Below, one piece after another: positions 57,465 to 64,000 of a stretch of DNA of 64,000 bases. The stretch comes from Stachybotrys elegans (lineage: Eukaryota > Ascomycota > Sordariomycetes > Hypocreales > Stachybotryaceae), in contig JAGPNK010000001.1 of NCBI GenBank assembly GCA_020746835.1, positions 1,674,001-1,738,000 on the forward strand. Direction: 5' to 3'. The stretch's first letter is position 1; every line of letters starts with the position of its first letter. Position numbers and translations under genes: made by a program. The notes below the pieces were generated by a model that had not been told where the DNA came from, made no database searches, and was given only the letters and a program-made list of their open reading frames with translations.

Positions 57465-58901
57465 ATGACGTCTCCCACCCCCTCCGTCAGGCCAGTGAGC
57501 AATATCCGCCTCGATGATGGTAGCCTCACATGGGACAAAGACGCCGCCGCCCAACAGCTGCGGATAGACCAGCTGCTATTTGTCCTGCCCCCGACGCTTT
57601 TGTCCAGTAGCAAAGGGGAATACATTATTTGCGCTCTACGCGAGGACGCCGACAACAAAGAGCAGCCATTCCGTCTCGTGCTACTGTCCACAGCCCAGCT
57701 TCCCGACTTCCTCCACCCCCACCTACTGTCCGCGATCCCCTCCTATCTCCGCCACAGCGACAACCGAGTGCACGCCGTTGTATCCACCAATTCCGGCCTG
57801 CGCCAGGCTCTGCCCTTCTGGGAGTCGGTGCTCCAGCCGCTATGGTCCCTCGTCTCGGGAGAGCCAGCTCCCGATGCGCCGTCGTACCACCTTCTCGTCA
57901 CTGAGAGCGCGCAAGACGTGCCCCGGCTCGCACAGCAGCTATGGGTTGACGAGACCGGGGCTGCTACAAAGACGACCCCGTCAAGGACCGTTGTGCTGCT
58001 CACCGGAGACGGCGGTGTGGTCGACCTGCTCAACGGAAGCAAGGACTTCCCCGCCGACGCTTCGCCCATCCGTCTTGCCATTCTTCCCATGGGCACGGGC
58101 AACGCTCTCTTCCACTCCATGCACATACCGCTCTACAGCAGCTCATCCGCCTCGCCTCTCGTGCTCGGCCTACGTACCCTGTTCAGCGGCACGCCAGCCC
58201 CGTTACCCATCTTCCGCGCTGACTTCTCCCCCGGCTCCTCTATCGTCAGCTTCACTGAGAAGACGGCCGCTGCTGCTGCAGGGGACGGCGGTGGCGCGCA
58301 GCCTGAGCTGACGAAGCAGGAGAAGCATGTATCGCACCTTCACGGCGCCATCGTCGCCAGCTACGGCTTTCACTCCAGCCTCGTCTACGAGAGTGATACC
58401 CCAGAGTACCGCGTCCACGGCGACAAGCGCTTCCGCATGGTCGCCGAGGACTTGCTCCGTGACCCTCATGCTTATGCCGCCCGCATCTCCTTCACGCCAC
58501 CCGGTGCCCAGGAACCTGTGCCTATTCCAGGCGACAAGCACGGCTACATGCTCGTCGCGGGAGTCTCTAACATGGAACGCACATTCACCATCTCCCCAGA
58601 CAGCAAGCCGCTCGACGGGAAACTTCGTCTTGTCCATTTTGGCCCAATGGACGATGGCAAACAGATTATGGATATCATGATGGCCGCGTACGCTGATGGT
58701 AAGCACGTTCACATGGACAGCGTCACGTACAAGGAGGTCCAGGAGGTCAAGGTAGAGATGGCCGAGCAGGACGCTCGGTGGCGCAATGTTTGCATAGACG
58801 GGACCATTGTGGAGGTCCCCCAGAGCGGGCACATGACTGTCAAGACAGTGCCCAGCGGTCCATGGCAGATTGTCGTGGACTCGAGTTTAACAACGGCTTA
58901 G
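57465..58901 (+). CDS. Diacylglycerol/sphingoid-base kinase-like protein
   Basis: One exon, 478 aa. The protein has the DAGK/LCB kinase fold, seen as the nucleotide loop LTGDGGVVDLLNG (GDG at 181-183) and the second glycine-rich motif LPMGTGNAL (208-215). The C-terminal beta-sandwich contains GAIVASYGFHSSLVYESD and the late DGTIVEVP strand. Classical enzymes have GGDGTxxE or SGDGxxxEVxNG; here an Asp replaces the Glu and the preceding Gly/Ser is Thr. The protein may be active with altered geometry or be a divergent paralogue. Yeast Lcb4/Lcb5 are longer (624-687 aa), and this one lacks their extended N terminus. The substrate, long-chain base, ceramide or diacylglycerol, is not decided by sequence. 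It is tail-to-tail with the ABCF gene, 96 bp away. Confidence 0.88.
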   Translation: MTSPTPSVRPVSNIRLDDGSLTWDKDAAAQQLRIDQLLFVLPPTLLSSSKGEYIICALREDADNKEQPFRLVLLSTAQLPDFLHPHLLSAIPSYLRHSDNRVHAVVSTNSGLRQALPFWESVLQPLWSLVSGEPAPDAPSYHLLVTESAQDVPRLAQQLWVDETGAATKTTPSRTVVLLTGDGGVVDLLNGSKDFPADASPIRLAILPMGTGNALFHSMHIPLYSSSSASPLVLGLRTLFSGTPAPLPIFRADFSPGSSIVSFTEKTAAAAAGDGGGAQPELTKQEKHVSHLHGAIVASYGFHSSLVYESDTPEYRVHGDKRFRMVAEDLLRDPHAYAARISFTPPGAQEPVPIPGDKHGYMLVAGVSNMERTFTISPDSKPLDGKLRLVHFGPMDDGKQIMDIMMAAYADGKHVHMDSVTYKEVQEVKVEMAEQDARWRNVCIDGTIVEVPQSGHMTVKTVPSGPWQIVVDSSLTTA

Positions 58902-58997
58902 GGGGTTCCGGGTAGCATAGAAAGGAGTGAAGACAATCACCAAGAGATAACCACGCCTATGCAGGCGCGCCGATTCCAAGCGTCAAGAGTTTTGCTG

Positions 58998-61380
58998 CTA
59001 AGCTAGCAGCTTCTTTACCCGTTTCGCCATTGCCTCTTCAAACTCATCCACCCCCTTTTCCAGTACAACCAGCTTACCGCCTTTGAGTCTGTACATGGTC
59101 CTCTTCCGCAGAGCCTCTTCCTCGCCCTCGTCCCCATCTCCTTCTTCCTCGTCGTCAAGGATGCCCTCAATGGCGCCGCGCATGAACCATCGGTCGTGGC
59201 TCACTGCTACTACCGCGCCTTCCCAGTCTCTGACTGCGTCGCGCAGCGCCGCTACTGTCTCGTAATCTAGGTGCGTAGTTACTTCATCGAGGATCAGACA
59301 GTGCGGTCGCTGCCAGAATAGACGAGCGAGTTCGCACCGGACGAGCTGCCCGCCAGAGAGTTTGCTCAGGGCTACGTCCGATACAACCCGCCCGGCGAGG
59401 CCAACGGTACTCAGAAGCCCGCGGATCTCGCCGTCGTTGAGGCTGCCGTCGACTTCTCTTGTGAGCAGGGACAGAGCTGTGAGCTCGGGCTCGGACCGTC
59501 CGAGCGATTGCAGTGCTTCAATAGCATGCTGCGAATAGTAGCCCAGTTTGAGACGAGGGTGAGTGGTGACGGTTCCTTTGGTTGATGGCATGGTTCCTGT
59601 CAGGAGACGAACGAGCGTGGACTTGCCTGTTCCGTTCTGCCCAAGGATTCCAACCCGGTCGCCCATACTGACAGATAGAGAGACGTCCTGCAGCACCGTG
59701 TTCGGGTTGTTCTTGTATCTCAGTGATACGCCTTCCAGGGTTATGAGGGCGCCAGGAAACCTTAGCTCGAGCGGCTCAGGCAGAATCATGACGACAGGGC
59801 GCTCATCTGGAGGCACCTCGATCTCCTCTCGCGAGGTAAGAAAGTAGCCCGCCATATCGTTCAGCCGGAAGCGACCTCCTGTCTTCATGTTGACCTCGAT
59901 CCCCCAGCGATCATCGAGCTTCCTCTGCCGCGACTTTGCCTGGCGAAGCTTGTTCTGGTCATCATTTGCCTTGCCGGCTTTGATGTTGGCCGCAATGGAC
60001 TTTTCAATGTGTGCCTTTTGCTTGTCCTTGGCCTCCTTCATCTTGGTCAGCCAAAGCTTACGTTCCGACTGTGACGATTCGTAGGTAGGCAGGTCGCCAT
60101 GAAAATAGGTCAACTGCTTGTCCTTGAGGATAATCAGATCAGAACATATGCTGATGAAGTCCCGATCGTGAGAGATGACAATCAGCGTGGGCGGCTTGTC
60201 GAGATCGTCCAGAGACTCCAAATGCCGCTGTAGCCATATGATACCCAGGATATCCAAAAAGTTGGTCGGTTCGTCCAGAAGAATAAAGTCCGTCTCTTCC
60301 AGCAATGCGGTGGCCAAGGATGCACGCATATGCCATCCACCCGACATGCTGGACAGCGGCCGTGACATCTGCGCGTCTGAGAAACCTAGACCAGTCAAGA
60401 TGTGCTTGGCTTTGGATTCGACCTCGGCAAGCCTGGTAGGCTCGACCTGAAGTTGCAATTCCTCCAACATATCTGCAGCCTCCTGAATCTCTGCTTGAAG
60501 TTCATCAGAGGAGATTTCTTCTTGAGGCTGTTCCAGCCTAATCATGTGTTAGCGTACGCAATGCCGGGCAGTCCTTACAGTCTCACTTGGCATTTGAATC
60601 TGCAACAACCTTCTCAAAGGCGACGAGCGCCTTTCTCGCTTGCAACCCCCTGGCACCACTCCTTAGTCGGGCTTCCTTTTCATGGATGAACAAGCGCTTC
60701 TGCAGACGCTCATGCTTGAGAGTTCTCAACGCACGCACAGGCGCAAAGGGATCGGAGTCCGCCACTCCATCCGAGAGTGCTTCAAGAGTCAGTTTACTAA
60801 ATATCGGTGTTTGTTTCAGGTACTTACTCTTGATTTCACGTTCGACGAGGCTCTGCGATGTGGCCTTCTCGATGACATGCTGCAGTACGCTGGCCGAGGG
60901 ATCTTGCTCTTTGGTAGAGCCAGATGGTGTATCAATCAGCCTCGTCTGCTGGAGGAGGGCGATTCTAGTTTCCTCTGGGATTCCGGGGATAAGGCGCTCT
61001 CCAATGGCTTTGAGCAAAGCTTAATGGTGTCAGTTGGTTGCATCGACGATGCCAGAGCCGACTTACTTGACTTGCCAGAGCCGTTACGACCAACAAGGGC
61101 ATACCGACGACCTTCCTTTAGACTCAACTTCGCATTAGAGATGATGTCAAGGCCAGCTGATTTCTTCGCCTTGCCAGTGGAAGGGGCGAGGGTGATGGTG
61201 AGCCCGTCAATATCGAGCTGGGGTAGACAATCAGCTGCTGAGCGATGGTTTGAGGATGAAGAATGAGGATAGCACCTCGCGGTAGTTGGGTGACTTGATA
61301 TCGAAGCGAGTCTGTTTGCATGTGGCGAGGATGTTGAGAGGCGCCGCGGCCGCGGCTCCTGAAGCTGGAGACGAAGCCAT
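58998..61380 (-). CDS. ABCF-type ATPase (ribosome-associated, two ABC domains)
   Basis: Exons on the minus strand are 61380-61276, 61217-61067, 61019-60828, 60779-60587 and 60537-58998, giving 726 aa. There are two ABC cassettes and no membrane segment, so this is a soluble ABCF protein acting in translation or ribosome assembly. Cassette 1 has Walker A GRNGSGKST (78-86), signature LSSMSGGW (about 275-282) and Walker B ILLDEPTNFLD (299-309). A charged linker (about 350-425) follows. Cassette 2 has Walker A GQNGTGKST (513-521), signature LSGGQ (607-611) and Walker B LILDEVTTHLD (628-638), where the usual Pro-Thr-Asn is Val-Thr-Thr. Introns are short (58, 47, 48, 49 bp). The third is a multiple of three without a stop, so its removal rests on splice consensus (GTAAGT, CTGAC, AG). 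It is not clearly Gcn20, Arb1 or New1. Confidence 0.9.
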
Positions 61381-62055
61381 GTAGCGTTTGCGTTTACCAG
61401 ATTACTGTTTATGGTGGACAGGGGCAGTCGGCGTTTGGGTAATCAGAGAATTCAGAAATGAGTTTTGATTTACATGCGAGAAGGAAGGGGGCATTTGGTG
61501 TTGAGCAACGTGGAGATGTAAAAGCGAGGTTCCTCCATCTAAAATAAAGTTGGCGACGACCTCGACTGGCACACACGCCTTGGCACTTTCCCTAATAATT
61601 GCTCCTAAGCAGGTACCAAGAAATCGCCAGACGGTAGAATCTCCAAAGTCCACAAAATCAGTGCTGGAGTCAGGATGGTTAGTGATTCCCCGCACTGGCG
61701 ACGCCGTCTTACAGGCACGCAAGCACAGCTGAAAGGCTGGTCCAGTCACAGTGATAGCCGTGTAGGCCGGATGAGTCACGCCGAGCATCAGCTCTTCCAC
61801 AATTGTTTTTTTTTCTTGATTCCGTCATTCGCGGGCATCGACACCCACGAAGGAGTTGCGGGTGCAGAACATGTGTCTTTATCTGAGCTACCAAACATAG
61901 CTGATTCGAGATGCAAGAAATCCTCCAGCTGACAGCGTGACGCCCCTATGCTTACAGTACCCCAGCAAGACAATCAAACCAACCCGCGCAAAACATTCCA
62001 TCTATACCGACGCGCTGTTCTATCCAACTCAAAGCGACACCTCCAACCGTGTAAG
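61381..62055. other. Spacer with a possible gene relic
   Basis: 675 bp between the ABCF start and the small gene at 62056. On the minus strand one frame (61973-61788) ends in a poly-A tract, and a second, shifted frame continues to 61402. See the relic entry for details. No other content seen. Confidence 0.5.
61402..61973 (-). pseudogene. Possible decayed paralogue of the adjacent (D/E)ELMLGV gene
   Basis: The minus strand reads from an ATG at 61973 (MSCWGTVSIG) to AND GI KKKK, then hits a nine-A homopolymer (T9 on the plus strand, 61806-61814) and stops soon after. In the +1 frame just past the homopolymer the reading continues with IVEELMLGVTHPAYTAI and stays open to 61402. The motif EELMLGV matches DELMLGV in the intact gene directly upstream on the same strand (62056-62612). 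One interpretation is a tandem duplicate broken by a homopolymer frameshift; others are an unrecognised intron, a sequencing error, or chance. The shared segment is only about seven residues, so confidence is low. Confidence 0.3.
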
Positions 62056-62612
62056 TCAAGGCTTGTGACCATCAGCCGTAGCCTCCAGCTTCGAGCCCTC
62101 AGGTGCCGTGAGGTCCAAAGGTTTCGTACCAGAGCTCGAGCTCGCCTCGGGGTCCGTTGTATCGTGTGATTCAGGTGGCCTGACAGCACGAGGGTTGCGT
62201 CTGCTCAGTCGTTTCGTACCTTTTGCCTTTGTACTGCTCCTTTTGGCCTTCTTGGCTAGCTGGTGCAGCTCCTCGGCCATGGCATTGCTCAGACGCCGGG
62301 TGCTTGTTGGGGTCATGTTCCCTGTGTTGACACCCAGCATGAGCTCATCCATTGCCGGAGTCGCATCGTGGTTGTTCTGCGAGGAACTGTTGGGCGCTTC
62401 ACCACGCTCTGAAGAAGCTATGCTCTCAGTTCCCCTCTTGCGCGTTGGCTGAGGTTGGAGGCTAAATCACCATCAGAAATTAGTAACAAAAAGAAAATGC
62501 TGCCGACTTGGTTGTCTCACCTATTAATCGACATCGGCGCTGCTCCAAGGCTGCCTATCGAGTCGGTTCCCGTCTCGTCTCTACCCTGACTGGCCAAACT
62601 GTGATGACCCAT
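62056..62612 (-). CDS. Small spliced protein of unknown function with DELMLGV motif
   Basis: Two exons on the minus strand, 62612-62521 and 62461-62056, give 165 aa. The ATG opens MGHHSLASQGRDETG. The donor is GTGAGA and the acceptor TTTAG, and the AG-C junction codes Ser in SINSLQPQPTRKRG. I do not recognise the family. The chain is mostly polar and probably disordered, with a basic TRKRG, a Ser-rich acidic stretch, the motif AMDELMLGV (about 77-85) and a helical segment RRLSNAMAEELHQLAKKAKRSS. A Lys/Arg-rich putative nuclear signal (KAKGTKRLSRRNPR) and an acidic tail follow. The basic signals suggest a nuclear or chromatin-related protein, by inference only. It is head-to-head with MLH1. 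Confidence 0.65.
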
Positions 62613-63556
62613 TTCTTCTGTTTGGGTGGAATCGAGCCTCGAAATGCTTGTATTTCCTCACACACACACGCACGCAAAGAGACACACACTCTCTCCCAAG
62701 CCGGGCGACTGCGGGGTAGCTCTTTATGTAAAAATCTGATCTGCCGGATCTCATGAAACGATTAATGTATGTTCATCCTCAGAAACTTCTTGTGGTGCTG
62801 GATTGACCATTAGTGGTTCGAGGCGCAGTTGTTGGTTAGCGTCGAGCTTCGCCTCATGCTCACCCGAGTTTGGCAGCCTCGAGGCACAATTCTAGCGTTG
62901 ATAAATGGAAATATTACATCATATAAACAGCGATGTATCTCTCCATCGATTCGAAACAGATATTCGTGTCTGCTTGCCAGCATCGCCTCACTTTCGTCCT
63001 GCGTTGGCGAGTCCTAGAGGTCCTGGTGATACGCGCTGCTGACCAGCATGGGACGTTGGCCTGTTCGGAAATGCTCCGCCGCAGCAAGAAAAAGCAAGTC
63101 GAGTATGTGGGCTGTGCCTTGCCGGGACGCCATAATGGAATATTATTGTGCGAGGTGCCTGTTCGAGTTTGTGAGTTCTGTAAATACTACCCGTATGCTG
63201 CCGGAAATTGAAGAAGAGGTTAGCAGCATTCACGTGAAAAAGGTCGTGCCTGCCTACGTATGTACCTGCGGCATCCCATCCGTAGACCCCACCAGTGAGA
63301 GCCCATGCTGGATATGGCAGTCACGACTTCTAGCTCAAAACTCCAGCCCAGAACTTCATCTCTCGGTTTCATCACCTACCCATGATTTAATGTGGTACCG
63401 GCAACTCATTGCCACGGTCACTCGCAAGCCAGACATGTGCCCTACCTGCTAGGGGTGTGTGATGTCATCACCGCAGCCTCACTTCCGTCTGGCCTCACCG
63501 AATCTGCCCGCCGACATTTGGGGCGAGCTTGTCCTAGGACGCAAAAGCCCACAAGA
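62613..63556. promoter_or_regulatory. Divergent region small gene/MLH1
   Basis: 944 bp between head-to-head genes, presumably with both promoters. It contains a CACACACGCACGC-type patch at 62659-62695 and only short unconserved frames. I found no ACGCGT box. Confidence 0.5.
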
Positions 63557-64000
63557 ATGGAAGCCAGTGCCGATACACCAACGGGGAGCAAACGCAAGGC
63601 GGATGCGCCTCTCGACGATGACGCCGACGCCCGTCCTGTCCGCAGAATCAAGGCGCTCGATCCTGACGTGGTCAACAAAATAGCGGCCGGCGAAATCATT
63701 GTCGCTCCCGTTCACGCTCTCAAGGAGCTCTTGGAGAACGCCGTGGACGCCGGCTCTACCTCGTTGGAGATCCTGGTCAAGGATGGCGGCCTCAAACTTC
63801 TCCAAATCACAGATAATGGCTGTGGAATTCAGGTACCATCTGCAACGCCACCCTTTCTACGGGAGAGTACCCGCTGACAATTACAAAGAAGGACGATCTT
63901 GCCATCCTTTGCGAGCGCCACACCACCTCCAAGATCACCATGTTCGAGGACCTCTCGTCCATCGCTACCTATGGCTTTCGAGGTGAGGCGCTGGCCAGCA
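63557..64000 (+). CDS. MLH1: MLH1 DNA mismatch repair protein, 5' part
   Basis: Exon 1 is 63557-63832 and exon 2 starts at 63889 and runs off the window; 129 codons are visible. MLH1 pairs with PMS1 or MLH3 as the MutL endonuclease complex of mismatch repair and meiotic recombination. The N-terminal GHKL ATPase is plain: [36 protein letters not shown] (motif I, with catalytic Glu and Asn), ITDNGCGI (motif II) and [10 protein letters not shown] (motif III). The intron (56 bp, branch CGCTGACAA) falls just after DNGCGIQ and joins [16 protein letters not shown] polar 30-residue extension with KRK precedes the conserved start. The start is the first Met in frame that follows a stop; Met codons further in would lose the extension only. 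Confidence 0.96.

Noticed and set aside
59083..59265. Plus-strand Ser-rich frame in the ABCF gene
   Set aside because: It is antisense to the C-terminal acidic loop (EEEGDGDEGEE) of the ATPase and only reflects its codon bias.

Overview
The window is nuclear DNA of a filamentous ascomycete (Pezizomycotina, most probably a Sordariomycete). The evidence is spliced genes with short introns (47-141 bp, GT...AG, with CTAAC/CTGAC-type branch sites in several), GC-rich coding sequence, unlinked housekeeping genes on both strands, and fungus-only families (Spo7, End3, fungal SLATT, Zn2Cys6, Csc1/Rsn1). No species is claimed. I recognise 20 protein-coding genes and one intron-containing tRNA. I see no rRNA, CRISPR array, transposase or other intact mobile element.

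Layout. 1.3-9.8 kb: an AIF/AMID-like flavoprotein (+) tail-to-tail with END3 (-), then IDI1 (+) and a GNAT acetyltransferase (+). 10.2-15.0 kb: RFA2 (-) and a peroxisomal Lon protease (+) share a divergent promoter with an MluI cell-cycle box close to RFA2. 15.0-28.2 kb: about 13.2 kb without a recognisable gene, ending at a Zn2Cys6/AT-hook regulator (+, 28.2-30.3 kb). 32.8-37.2 kb: a small basic protein (+), eIF3g (-), tRNA-Thr(UGU) (+) and a CYSTM protein (+). 39.4-51.1 kb: a Csc1/OSCA-type channel (+) facing a Cld1/CGI-58-like hydrolase (-), a SPO7 homologue (+) facing a fringe-like glycosyltransferase (-). 52.8-64 kb: a fungal SLATT protein (-), TRM1 (+), a lipid-kinase-like protein (+) facing an ABCF ATPase (-), a small unknown spliced gene (-) beside a possible relic ORF, and the 5' part of MLH1 (+), cut by the window edge.

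Themes. Most genes are housekeeping: DNA replication and repair (RFA2, MLH1), translation and tRNA modification (eIF3g, ABCF, TRM1, the tRNA), lipid and membrane biology (IDI1, Spo7, the Cld1-like hydrolase, the lipid-kinase-like protein), peroxisome quality control (Lon), endocytosis (End3) and mechanosensing (Csc1). They are not an operon or an obvious secondary-metabolite cluster. The features most worth follow-up are the 13 kb gene desert upstream of the regulator, micro-exons (8 nt in the zinc cluster, 4 nt at the RFA2 start), the SLATT two-TM effector-like protein, the paired (D/E)ELMLGV ORFs, and clustered TACCTA/TAGGTA palindromes between genes.

Exon borders were placed by eye from frame, splice consensus and family conservation. 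No search or alignment was run.
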